Shown here: in pieces, positions 15,952-26,100 of the stretch
Numbering within the stretch: position 1 is the stretch's first letter
How the letters are laid out: every line of letters begins with the position of its first letter
Assembly: GCF_017745675.1 (NCBI RefSeq)
Contig: NZ_JAFLJM010000017.1
Coordinates: 50,834-114,833 of the forward strand
DNA: 64,000 nucleotides
Reading direction: 5' to 3'
DNA from: Alkalihalobacillus sp. BA299
GTDB lineage: Bacteria; Bacillota; Bacilli; Bacillales; Bacillaceae_F
The notes under the pieces: model-generated
What the model was told of the DNA's origin: nothing
Database searches by the model: none
What the model saw: the letters and a program-made list of their open reading frames with translations, nothing else
Position numbers and translations under genes: made by a program

Positions 15952-17859
15952 ATGAGTATTTATACAGTAGAAAATTTATATAAATCATTTGGAGATAAGG
16001 AATTATTTGACCACATATCCTTTTCCATAGGAGAACGAGAGCGAATTGGCTTAATTGGCATTAATGGAACGGGTAAATCGACGTTACTTAAAGTGCTTGC
16101 AGGTGAAGAAGGGGTGGAAGAAGGAAAAATCACCCATTCAAATCAACTACACATTGAATATTTACCGCAACAACCAGAACTAGAAGAGTCGCTAACGACA
16201 TTAGAGCAAATTTATTACGGTGATTCGCTCATCATGAAAGTGATGCGTGAGTACGAACAAGCATTACATAAACTTCAGCTTGAACCTGAGAATATACAAC
16301 TCCAAGAACGTTTATTAAAAATCCAAGCGAAAATGGATGAATGTGAGGCATGGGAAGCGAATACTGTGGCGAAGACTGTATTGACACGTCTCGGAATTAC
16401 TGACTTTACAAAAAAAGTGAGCCATTTATCTGGTGGACAAAAAAAGCGTGTTGCGATTGCAAAAGCGTTAATACAGCCTGCAGATATACTCATATTAGAT
16501 GAGCCAACAAATCATTTAGATAATGAAACGATTGAATGGTTGGAAGGTTATTTAGCGCAATATAAAGGCTCACTTATTATGGTAACGCATGATCGTTATT
16601 TTCTTAACCGAGTGACGAATAAGATTTATGAATTGGACCAAGGACACCTTTATACTTACGAAGGAAATTATGAAATGTTTCTACAGAAAAAGGCGGAACG
16701 AGAAGCACTTGCTGAGCAAAGTGAATCGAAACGGCAAAATTTATTACGCCGTGAGTTAGCTTGGCTACAAAGAGGAGCGAAAGCAAGAACGACGAAACAA
16801 AAAGCTCGGATTCAGCGAGTTGAAGAACTGAAAGATCAAAAAGGACTAACTCAAAAAGGCGATATCGACTTTGCGATTGGATCAACGCGACTTGGAAAAA
16901 AAGTCATTGAAGTTAAAGATATTTCTAAAACATATGGGGATCATACCCTTTTTCATCATTTAAATTACTTAATCGTTCCAGGTGAAAGATTAGGTATTAT
17001 CGGGCCAAATGGGACAGGAAAGTCAACATTGTTAAATATTTTAGCAGGGAGAATAGAACCGAGTGCAGGTGAGGTTGAAGTCGGAGAAACCGTGAAAATA
17101 GCTTATTACACACAAGATGATGAGGAACTTGACGGAAATTTACGGGTGATCGATTACATTAAGGAAGGTGCTGAAGTCGTTCGGACGGTAGACAATCAAA
17201 TCATTACAGCCGAACAAATGCTAGAAAGGTTTTTATTTCCTCGTGCGATGCAATGGACGTATATTCGCAGACTTTCAGGTGGGGAACGTCGACGACTTTA
17301 TTTATTACGAGTATTAATGGAAGAGCCGAACGTTCTTTTTCTTGATGAGCCTACAAATGACCTTGATACGCAAACGCTTAGTGTATTAGAAGATTATTTA
17401 GATCAGTTTCCTGGTGTTGTATTAACGGTTTCCCATGATCGATACTTTTTGGATCGCGTCGTTGATCATTTACTTGTATTTGAAGGAAATAGCTCAATTA
17501 GCCGTTATCAAGGATCTTATTCTGAATATATGGAAGAGAGAAAAATTGAAAAAGAAGTAGAGCTACAAGAACGTAAAACAATGGCAAAAAAAACGATCGA
17601 TCAGAAAAAGAAAAAAGAATCGCGAAAGAAGCTTTCCTATAAAGATCAGCAAGACTGGAACAATATAGAAGATAAAATTACCGAATTAGAATTAAAAATT
17701 GAACAAATAGAAAGTGACATTGTTGCAGCAGGTAGCGATTTTGGGAAAATCCAAGAATTGATGAATGAGCAGAAGAAAAAAGAGGAAGAACTAGAACAAG
17801 CTATGGAACGTTGGACGGAATTGTCCCTTTTAATCGAGGAGATTGAAGGATATAAATAA
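15952..17859 (+). CDS. yfmR: ABC-F family ATPase (Uup/YfmR type)
   Basis: The 635-residue protein has two ABC cassettes: Walker A GINGTGKST and GPNGTGKST, signature SGGQKKRVAIAKAL and SGGERRRLYLLRVL, Walker B ILILDEPTNHLD and VLFLDEPTNDLD, joined by the ABC-F linker (ELAWLQRGAKARTTKQKAR), and a C-terminal coiled coil from about residue 540. It has no membrane domain. ABC-F proteins act on ribosomes at the E site; YfmR in B. subtilis helps relieve stalling, for example at proline stretches. The linker and C-terminal coiled coil are those of Uup/YfmR rather than antibiotic-resistance ABC-F. The nucleotidyltransferase gene follows 13 bp downstream, probably in the same transcript. Confidence 0.88.
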   Translation: MSIYTVENLYKSFGDKELFDHISFSIGERERIGLIGINGTGKSTLLKVLAGEEGVEEGKITHSNQLHIEYLPQQPELEESLTTLEQIYYGDSLIMKVMREYEQALHKLQLEPENIQLQERLLKIQAKMDECEAWEANTVAKTVLTRLGITDFTKKVSHLSGGQKKRVAIAKALIQPADILILDEPTNHLDNETIEWLEGYLAQYKGSLIMVTHDRYFLNRVTNKIYELDQGHLYTYEGNYEMFLQKKAEREALAEQSESKRQNLLRRELAWLQRGAKARTTKQKARIQRVEELKDQKGLTQKGDIDFAIGSTRLGKKVIEVKDISKTYGDHTLFHHLNYLIVPGERLGIIGPNGTGKSTLLNILAGRIEPSAGEVEVGETVKIAYYTQDDEELDGNLRVIDYIKEGAEVVRTVDNQIITAEQMLERFLFPRAMQWTYIRRLSGGERRRLYLLRVLMEEPNVLFLDEPTNDLDTQTLSVLEDYLDQFPGVVLTVSHDRYFLDRVVDHLLVFEGNSSISRYQGSYSEYMEERKIEKEVELQERKTMAKKTIDQKKKKESRKKLSYKDQQDWNNIEDKITELELKIEQIESDIVAAGSDFGKIQELMNEQKKKEEELEQAMERWTELSLLIEEIEGYK

Positions 17860-17872
17860 ATCGGGTGATTAG

Positions 17873-18649
17873 ATGGAAGAGAAAATCGCAAAATCCTTAA
17901 CAGAAATTGAAGCAGAACATCATGTAAAGGTGATTTATGCTTGCGAGGCAGGAAGTAGGGCATGGGGGGTTGCTTCAGCTGAAAGTGATTATGATGTACG
18001 TTTTATTTATCTTCATCCAGTAAGTTGGTATTTATCAATCGAGCAAAAGCGAGATGTCATTGAAATGCCCATTGACCATAAACTCGATATCGTCGGCTGG
18101 GACTTAAAAAAAGCATTGCTTTTATTAAAGAAATCGAACCCGCCATTACTAGAGTGGCTTCAATCGAGTATCGTTTATACTGAACATTCATCTGTAGTTA
18201 ATGACTTAAGAGTGTTAGCACAAAAGACTTTTTCAGAAAAGTCTTGTCTTTTTCATTATTTGAATATGGCTAAACGAAATGCAAAGAGAGGCTTCGATGA
18301 GAAAATCATAAAAGTTAAGCAGCTCTTAAATGTAGTCAAACCATTGCTTGCTTGTAAATGGATCGAAAAGAACCATTCGATGTCACCGAATGAAATTCAA
18401 GTCTTACTGGATGGAACCGTTAAGGATTCTAGACTTTATTCTGAAATTGAAAAATTGGTAAGCGATAAGCAGAATCGGATTCAGCAGGTAGGTATTCACC
18501 ATGTTGATGGCCTTCTACAATACATTTTTGAAGAGATTGAGCGCTTATCGGAATATGTTAAAACAGTAGAAAATCGTAAAGACCTCTATGACCAAATCGA
18601 TACTTATTTTCTTAGTGTATTAAAGCAAATCTGGGGTAATAAATGGTAA
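17873..18649 (+). CDS. Nucleotidyltransferase-domain protein (COG3541 type)
   Basis: The 258-residue protein shows the minimal nucleotidyltransferase motif GSRAWG...SDYDVRFIY (G-S then D-x-D; residues 26-43), followed by LDIVGWDLKKALLLLKKSNPPLLEWLQS, hallmark of the predicted nucleotidyltransferases (YcgL-like). The third acidic residue is D63 in KLDIVGWD. Function is unknown for most members; they may modify RNA or proteins. The ATG follows GGGTGATT. Confidence 0.82.
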   Translation: MEEKIAKSLTEIEAEHHVKVIYACEAGSRAWGVASAESDYDVRFIYLHPVSWYLSIEQKRDVIEMPIDHKLDIVGWDLKKALLLLKKSNPPLLEWLQSSIVYTEHSSVVNDLRVLAQKTFSEKSCLFHYLNMAKRNAKRGFDEKIIKVKQLLNVVKPLLACKWIEKNHSMSPNEIQVLLDGTVKDSRLYSEIEKLVSDKQNRIQQVGIHHVDGLLQYIFEEIERLSEYVKTVENRKDLYDQIDTYFLSVLKQIWGNKW

Positions 18650-18773
18650 AAATATAAAATAGAGGATTGCTCAAAGGAAGTGGCCAAGGATCTCAAACAC
18701 GAGTAAAGGCCAGACACTATTGATAAATAGTTTTGGTGTGATAGAAAAGCATAAGGAATAACATATCAATTAG

Positions 18774-18808
18774 AAGCTCAAATCGCATATGAATTTGAGC
18801 TTTTATAA
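18774..18808. terminator. Hairpin terminator between converging genes
   Basis: AAGCTCAAAT pairs with ATTTGAGCTTTT around CGCATATGA. It stands between two converging genes (17873 + and 18924 -) and can act in both directions. Confidence 0.8.
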
Positions 18809-18923
18809 TAATTGTCCTGTTATTTCCTTTGCTAATTCTGATGAGTTCCCAAATGTTTTTTAACCGGCTATTTTACCTTTTACTCCACAATATCGAACTA
18901 CTACACTATTGAGTAATCTTCTT

Positions 18924-19805
18924 TTAACTGCTTTTCTTCTTTTTTCTGTCTTTTATGAGCTGAAGGATGTCTTTTTTTAAGTGGTTTTTCTTTTCATTTG
19001 TAATCGTACTGAGCCATGAGGTTACATCTTTTCCGTATTCGTTTTTTCCTCGTTGATAAATTGTTAAAAATACTTGTTTAAATATGGCAGAGTTATCTAT
19101 TGTTTTATTCAACTGTCGACTTTCATCTAACAATAAGTTTAAAAAGGAAACATTTGTTAATGAACATTTTTTTGCTAACTTGATAAGGAATGATGTGGCT
19201 TCATCAAAAGCTTGGTGTTGTTTATAGTAAGTAAGAATATCAGTAACTAAATGTGGTAATTGTTCAAACTCATTTTGTAAATAGATTAAAAATGGGTCAT
19301 AGCGGTGAAGGAGTAAAAAATCGACTGCTTTTTTCGCGTTAGCAGTAGAGAGTGCATTTATTAGTGTGGAATGAATGAGTGAATTAGATGACTTTTTAAA
19401 TGTTGATTGTGAAGTTAATAAACGGGAAGGCCAGCAGTTTTTAATGTCTTGTAGATGTTCATCGGTAAGCAATTTTTCTAAATTTTTATTATGAAATTTC
19501 GCATTATCATGTTCGTTTAATGCATCTTTAATATCTGCTTGTGTGAGAGGACTGTTCGATCGGGCGTTGTCGATTTGTTTACACTGTTCAAGACAACGCA
19601 CTGCATGTTCATCTTGTGTCTTATTTAAGAAAAAAGACTGTAGAAATTGCCCGCTATGGGAAACACGCGCATAAATTTTCGGCCGATCATTTTCAAATAA
19701 TATGACATGGTTATCTTTAAGGGTAGGTTCCTGATACTTAATGACATATTTGGAATCGTTATTTAAACTTACGGTTTTACCGATCAGGCAAGTAGGTAGA
19801 GTCAT
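18924..19805 (-). CDS. Unknown helical protein
   Basis: The 293-residue protein has an N-terminal strand-rich part (to about residue 60) and a helical rest with leucine-rich repeats of the form ALSTANAKKAVDFLLLHRYDPFLIYLQ and a Lys-rich tail (KDRKKKKSS). There is no signal peptide, membrane helix or catalytic motif I can name. The start ATG at 19805 has GAAAGGAAGG upstream. It is the only minus-strand gene between 16 and 40 kb. Helical hairpins may mean a protein-binding scaffold; not recognised. Confidence 0.7.
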   Translation of the reverse strand: MTLPTCLIGKTVSLNNDSKYVIKYQEPTLKDNHVILFENDRPKIYARVSHSGQFLQSFFLNKTQDEHAVRCLEQCKQIDNARSNSPLTQADIKDALNEHDNAKFHNKNLEKLLTDEHLQDIKNCWPSRLLTSQSTFKKSSNSLIHSTLINALSTANAKKAVDFLLLHRYDPFLIYLQNEFEQLPHLVTDILTYYKQHQAFDEATSFLIKLAKKCSLTNVSFLNLLLDESRQLNKTIDNSAIFKQVFLTIYQRGKNEYGKDVTSWLSTITNEKKNHLKKDILQLIKDRKKKKSS

Positions 19806-20118
19806 AAAATAACCTTCCTTTCAATGGAGAATATTTTCAAACGTCCAATTTCTCCTTACCTACTATTGTACTCGTTTTTTTGGAAAAAGTAAAAAGTTCA
19901 AATTATTTTAATGGATATCGTCTTGAATGGAAAAAAGGGGTTAAAAATATAAATGATGAATGATTGAAAAAATACTAGTCAAACAGACTATCAGTTTGTT
20001 ATACTTTTTACGAGAACTAATGTTCGTATTTGGGTTGTTCAGTTGGAAAAGCTTCGTTTCAAACTTGCAATTCCTGTATAATTTAATAATGTGTATTATT
20101 AAAAGCTAGGAGGTTACT
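19806..20118. promoter_or_regulatory. Intergenic region with addB promoter candidates and a dyad
   Basis: Two candidate + strand promoters are seen: GTCAAA-N16-TATACT around 19979-20006, whose spacer carries the dyad CAAACAGACTATCAGTTTG (arms CAAAC/GTTTG and GA/TC), and a TATAAT at about 20077 without a good -35. The dyad looks like a TetR/GntR-size operator, but no such regulator is next to it. AGGAGG at 20108 is the RBS of the gene at 20119. Confidence 0.4.
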
Positions 20119-23100
20119 ATGCACCCTCATCCTATTAATGAACAGCTTAAGGAAATTGTTACGAAACATTTGTTAACAGAAAAGATTTTTGTCGTTCCTT
20201 CACATCGTGACGGTCAATTGGCGATACTGGCGTTAGCGAAAGCAGGTCAGCCTGTATTGAATGTAAAAGTAAAAACATTTATGGATCTAGCTCTTGAGCA
20301 AGCAAGTCCAATCATGAAAAAAGCTAGGTATAAATTGATGCCTTATCAAATAGGTAAACAATATATTTTTTCAGAGCTCCAACATTTAAAAGAATCTAAA
20401 CAATTAAAATACTTTAATTCTGTTCAACTAACGCCTGCTTTTAGTCAGGCCATTTATCAAGCCATTTTAGACTTAAAACAAGCTCGAGTATCTGTACAAG
20501 CATTTCCGAAACAGGCCTTTCTTAAGGCTGAAAAAGGAGAGGACTTACATAAGCTGTATCAAGCCTATGAGAAAAAACGGCAAGAAAACCGCTTAGTAGA
20601 TGATGCTGATATTTTTGAACTAGCTATGCAACAAGAAGCTAGCCACCATCGTAATGAACTCTATGTATTTTTCCCACATGAAGCGTACGATCGAATTGAA
20701 AAAGACTTTTTTCTACAGTATACAAAAGAAGCAAACGTTATCGCTTTAGGGTTGCCATCGATTACTGGTGTAGAGCCACTTCCAGCAATGATTCAGCCAC
20801 CTAAAGAAATCTCAACAACACATCCATTTAGTTATTTATATCAAATCGAAGAGGCGACGTGTGAACCTGATGTCACTTTAAAGGCAGCGATTAGTGAAGA
20901 TGAAGAGATTCAAAGCGTATTTAGACAATTAAAAAATCAAAATTTACCTTTCGATCAATCTGTAATTTTTTATACGAGTGGTCGTCCGTATGTAGAAAGT
21001 GTCCTTCGATTTGTTCAAAAACAAGATCAAGAAGACATGGTTACCTTTGCTGAAGGAGTTCCTGTAAATCTAACAAAACCAGGTAAGCTTATTAAAGGTG
21101 TATTCCATTGGGTCCGTGAAAATTATAGTGTTAATTCATTGGCTAAGCTAATACGGGAAGGGTGTATTTCCTTCGATAATATTGAAATTTCTGGTGAGAT
21201 AGTTATTGAACTTTTACAGGATGCAGATATTCATTGGGGTAAAGATAGGTATTTGCAAAAGGTGAGTGAAAAAATAGCTGAGTTAACACTAATAGTAAAA
21301 GAAGATGAAAACAATAAACAGGCTCTTAAAAAGCTAGAGAGATACAACCAATTAGAGAAATGGCTAACCCGTTGGATTCAACGATTTGAGGGCGATAAAA
21401 CGTGGAGCATTATTTCTTATAAAAGCTGGTTATCGTCTTTAAAAGATTTACTATTAGTGGAGGATAACTCTAACAATGGATTAAATACTTCTGCTAAAAA
21501 CCAACTAATCGAAGCTATTTCAGAAGTTGAAAATCTAGCTGATGGGGAAATGACATTAAGTGAGGCACTAAATGATACGGAACAATGGCTTATGAAGCTA
21601 ACTGTAGGGGCTTCCATGCCAAAACCAGGTCACATCCATGTTTCTCCACATCGTATTGGCTTGTACATGGATCGACCTCATGTGTTTATCGTTGGACTTG
21701 ATAATGGTAGATTTCCTGGCCGTCAAAAAGAAGACCCGATCCTTCTTGATTTGGAAAGGAAGGCGATTCACCCTGAAATGACGCTTGGTCGTGAGTATGT
21801 AAAGCGAAACTTTTATTTATTTGTACAGCTATTATTAACGACAAGAGGTCATGTTCAAATGAGTTACCCTTTCATGGATACGGTAGAAAACCGAAGAACA
21901 GCACCTTCACATCTATTTTTACAATGTTATCGATTAAAAACGAGACAACCTGGGGTAACCGGGGAGGAGTTAGCTACAGCGCTTCAAAGTGATGTTCATT
22001 TTATTCAAAAGAAATCAGATCATTTGTTACATGAAAGTGAATGGTGGGCGCAGCAATTATGGGGTAGCTATAAGTTGACTAAAGAATTATATAGTGAAGA
22101 GCCATTCTTACACTTAAAGCAAGCTCAGACTGCTCGAGCAGCTCGTCGAGAAGAGGTATTTACTGAATTTGATGGTCGAGTTGAGTATGACCACGACTCA
22201 CATGATCCTAGGAATAATGAAGATATGACTGTAACAACGAGCAAGTTAGAGATGTTAGGGACATGTCCATATAAGTACTTTTTAAAACATATTTTATACA
22301 TTAAAGAAGAGCAAGTAGAAGAATTTGATATGTACAAATGGTTGAAACCGCAAACGCGCGGGAGCTTATTACACGAAGTGTTTGAGCGTTTCTATGAACA
22401 GTTAAAAGAAACGAAACAAAAGCCAAAAGTAGAAGAGCATGTCGATGTTATTATTGACATTGCCGATCAAGTGCTATCGAGAGTACGAGAGAGTAACCCT
22501 CCCCCTAGTGAAATGATTTATTTACTAGAGCGACAAGAGATCCTTGAATCATGTATGGTCTTTCTTAAAGCAGAGGAAGAGGCAAGTGGTGACGGAGAAC
22601 CATTATTTTTTGAATTTAATTTCGGGATGAGTGGACAAGATCCAGCTACAGTCGAGCTAACAAATGGAGCGTCCATTCATTTAAGTGGAAAAATCGACCG
22701 AATCGACCGGCTGACAAATGGATTATATACTATTATCGATTATAAAACAGGAAGCTCTTACGGCTACACGGATAAAGCTTATTTTAATGGTGGGCGAAAG
22801 CTGCAACATAGTCTCTATGCTCTCGCGTTTGAAAAGCTTTTTGCTCATGAAAATGCGCAAGTAGATTCGAGTACTTACCTTTTTCCAACTTTAAAAGGAC
22901 AAGGAGAGAAAATTGAACGAAAGCATAGTACTGAAGAGAGACAGCAGTTTCTAACAATCGTTGAACATTTATGCGAATTGTTAGCTACTGGACATTTTCC
23001 TTATACAGATTCACCGGATGATTGCAAATTCTGTGATTATAAAATGATTTGTCAGCGTCACACATATCAAGAAGATGTACTAAATAAGAAACATGGAGAG

Positions 23101-23151
23101 GAATCCGCCTCAGGAGCTCTGCGGTTAAAGGAGGTGCGCGACTATGACTGA
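20119..23151 (+). CDS. AddB-like PD-(D/E)XK nuclease subunit, divergent
   Basis: The 1010-residue protein has the C-terminal AddB nuclease domain: the GSLLHEVFERFY helix, the catalytic IDYKTG (about residue 873) and the four cysteines of the Fe-S staple, one in GTCPYKYFLKHIL (about 716) and three in CKFCDYKMIC (about 969, 972, 978). The middle part has VSPHRIGLYMDRPHVFIVGLDNGRFPG, a degenerate helicase motif. Unlike B. subtilis AddB (about 1166 residues, starting with a GxxGSGKT Walker A), it starts with a segment lacking any P-loop; the AGGAGG RBS fixes the start. With the next gene, overlapping by 8 bp, it should form a double-strand-break end-processing helicase-nuclease. Confidence 0.83.
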   Translation: MHPHPINEQLKEIVTKHLLTEKIFVVPSHRDGQLAILALAKAGQPVLNVKVKTFMDLALEQASPIMKKARYKLMPYQIGKQYIFSELQHLKESKQLKYFNSVQLTPAFSQAIYQAILDLKQARVSVQAFPKQAFLKAEKGEDLHKLYQAYEKKRQENRLVDDADIFELAMQQEASHHRNELYVFFPHEAYDRIEKDFFLQYTKEANVIALGLPSITGVEPLPAMIQPPKEISTTHPFSYLYQIEEATCEPDVTLKAAISEDEEIQSVFRQLKNQNLPFDQSVIFYTSGRPYVESVLRFVQKQDQEDMVTFAEGVPVNLTKPGKLIKGVFHWVRENYSVNSLAKLIREGCISFDNIEISGEIVIELLQDADIHWGKDRYLQKVSEKIAELTLIVKEDENNKQALKKLERYNQLEKWLTRWIQRFEGDKTWSIISYKSWLSSLKDLLLVEDNSNNGLNTSAKNQLIEAISEVENLADGEMTLSEALNDTEQWLMKLTVGASMPKPGHIHVSPHRIGLYMDRPHVFIVGLDNGRFPGRQKEDPILLDLERKAIHPEMTLGREYVKRNFYLFVQLLLTTRGHVQMSYPFMDTVENRRTAPSHLFLQCYRLKTRQPGVTGEELATALQSDVHFIQKKSDHLLHESEWWAQQLWGSYKLTKELYSEEPFLHLKQAQTARAARREEVFTEFDGRVEYDHDSHDPRNNEDMTVTTSKLEMLGTCPYKYFLKHILYIKEEQVEEFDMYKWLKPQTRGSLLHEVFERFYEQLKETKQKPKVEEHVDVIIDIADQVLSRVRESNPPPSEMIYLLERQEILESCMVFLKAEEEASGDGEPLFFEFNFGMSGQDPATVELTNGASIHLSGKIDRIDRLTNGLYTIIDYKTGSSYGYTDKAYFNGGRKLQHSLYALAFEKLFAHENAQVDSSTYLFPTLKGQGEKIERKHSTEERQQFLTIVEHLCELLATGHFPYTDSPDDCKFCDYKMICQRHTYQEDVLNKKHGEESASGALRLKEVRDYD

Positions 23152-26100
23152 TGTAGTATTAATGGATAAGAATGAACGGGACAAAATCATGCTCGAGTTA
23201 AATACTAATTTTCTCGTCGAAGCAGGAGCAGGGTCGGGAAAAACATATAGTCTTGTACAGCGAATGGCCAATATAGTGACAACAGGAACATATGAAATTC
23301 GTGAAATTGTAGCCATTACCTTTACAAGAAAAGCGGCAGATGAATTAAAGGAACGCTTTCAAACAGAATTAGAAAATAGGAGAAAAGAAATTACTAACCA
23401 AGCTGCAAAAGAACGAATCGAACGTGCACTGGCTGACTTTGATCAATGTTATTTAGGGACAGTTCATTCCTTTTGTGCTCGATTATTACGAGAACGTCCA
23501 GTAGAAGCAGGGCTTGACTTTGACTTTAAAGAATTAGATGAGCGCGAGGACAGGATGATCGCAGATGAAGCGTGGGAACGATATATCAATGATGTTCGCC
23601 TAAAGTCACCTGAGAAAATTGATGAACTGACTGAATTAGGAATTGATGTCGCTTCATTAAGAAGTAACTTGCATGAGCTCCGTGAGTATGCCGATGTTAA
23701 GTGGTTTTATAAAACAACAGAACGTCCAAGGTTAGATAAAGTATTTTCAGAGCTAAAAGCTTTTATTGAGTATGTGAAAACAAATTTACCTGAGGAAGAG
23801 CCAGATAAAGGGTATGATACGTTACAGAAAAAAGTGCTTCGGACGATGCGTGAATTTAAATATTTTGATATTTTGAAAGATAAAACAAAAGTTTCGATGT
23901 TAAGACCCTATCAAAAGAAAACGTCGGTAACGTTAAACCGTTGGAAAGATAATGATGTAGCTAAAGAAATCCGGGATGAACGGCAAATCATTCTTTCAGA
24001 AGCAGTTGCTCCTGTTTTAGAAAGGTGGTTTGAATACTGTCATAGTCGATTAATTCCATTTTTAAAGCCGGCATTAGCGTACTACCAAGATCTTAAAAAG
24101 AGGCGGTCTTCATTAAACTTTCAAGACCTTCTTTCTGAATCGGCAAAACTGTTAAAAGAAAATAGTGAAGTTCGTCGCTACTTTCAAAGTAAGTACAAAT
24201 GTCTACTCGTTGATGAATTCCAAGATACTGACCCTATTCAAGCAGAGTTGATGATGTATTTAACAGGTGAGGAAGCAGAGGAGAAAAATTGGACGAAGTT
24301 AACGCCACGACAAGGATCACTATTTGTGGTTGGTGATCCAAAGCAGTCGATTTACCGTTTCCGACGAGCGGATATTGATATTTATCAGCGTGTAAAAGAA
24401 ATGATTGCGAGCACAGGTGGTGAAGCACTCAACTTAACGATGAACTTTCGGACAACTAGTCTTGTGACTGAACCATTAAATGACGTATTTGTTAAGCATT
24501 TACCTGAACAAGAAACAAACTATCAAGCGGCGTACCGACCATTGAATTCTGTTAAAAGGGATGAGCTTGAGGATGAACAACGAAAGGGCATTTTTAAATG
24601 GACTGTTCCTAATGCGCGGAAAACAGCAGAAGTCATCGAAGCGGATGCGGATGGAATTGCAAGATATATTCGTTCCAAGTTATTGATTAATGAAGCGCAA
24701 CCAAGAGATTTCATGATACTTACTCGTTATAATGGTGGAATTGATGATTATGCAAAAAAATTAGAAGAATATAGTATTCCAGTGATGACGACAGGTGAGG
24801 TAAGTTTAGCGGAAGAAGAAGAGCTGCGTGCATTACTTTATTTGCTGAAGTTTCTAGCAGAGCCAACTAACACCCTTTATGCTGCTGCAGTATTACGAGG
24901 TCCTTTTTTCGGGATAAGTGACAAGCTGTTATATCATTTTACAGCTAACGGTGGGAGACTTTCGTTATTTTCGATAATTCCTACCGAATTAAAAGAAGAA
25001 GAGCAAAAGATAATAAGCACGGTATATGAAAAATTAAAACAGTATTTCATGTGGCGTAGAAAAGACACGCCAACCGCTGCGATAGAGAAAATTTTAATGG
25101 ATGTAGGTTTACTCCCTATGTACATGGATTTAGAAAAAAGTAAACGAGATTATACAAGAATCTATCAAGTGTTAGAAAAATTAAGGGCTTTAGAAGCGAG
25201 CGGCCATACAGAATTTTATGCGGTTGTTGACCATTTAGAGCAATTAGTCGTCGAGGAATCAATGGAGGAAATGACATTACCTGACGAAGAAAATGCAGTT
25301 CGGGTCATGAATGTTCATAAATCTAAAGGGCTGGAGGCGCCTATCGTATTTCTAGCGCATCCCAAAAAGTTTGTTGATCAAAAAGGTAGGATTGGTCGTC
25401 ACATTCAACGCGAGCAAGAGCAGTCTATTGGTTACTTCTGTTTTACAAATGACAAAGACGAGATGATGGCTCAACCGCCGAACTGGAAACAATTGCAAGC
25501 GGAAGAGTATGAATATTTAAAAGCTGAAGAAATGCGTCTCGTTTATGTTGCAGCAACTCGTGCTGAAAAAATGCTTGTGATTAGTAGTATGGATAAAGGA
25601 AATGAAAAGAATAACCCGTGGAATGATTTAATCGAAGGGCTAGAGCTTAATGAATTTCAAGTACCTGAAGATATTCCGAAGCCTGAAATGACAGATAAAA
25701 AGGTCGTTAACTTACTAAATTTGAAACGTGTAAGAGAACAAGTTTCAAACTGGGCTCACTCCTTAAAACAAAGTACGTACGAAGTAGAAAGGCCGACAGA
25801 TCGAACAGAGAGTGACACTACATCACTTCGTATAGCTCGTGAAACAGGTGGTGGAAAGGATTGGGGAAGTGTTATTCATGAAGCTTTTGAGGCGGTACTA
25901 AAAAGTAATGGGGAGAAAAGTGAAGTTATTGAGGATCTTCTTACAAAATATGATTTCCCATTAGACCGTGCTGAAGAAGTAAATGATGCAATTGAGACCT
26001 TTTTACAATCACCGATCTGGCAGCGATGTAGGCAAGCTGATGAATGGTATGCTGAAATGCCGTTTACAGTGTTAGTTCAAGAAGGACATCCCCTGTTCAG

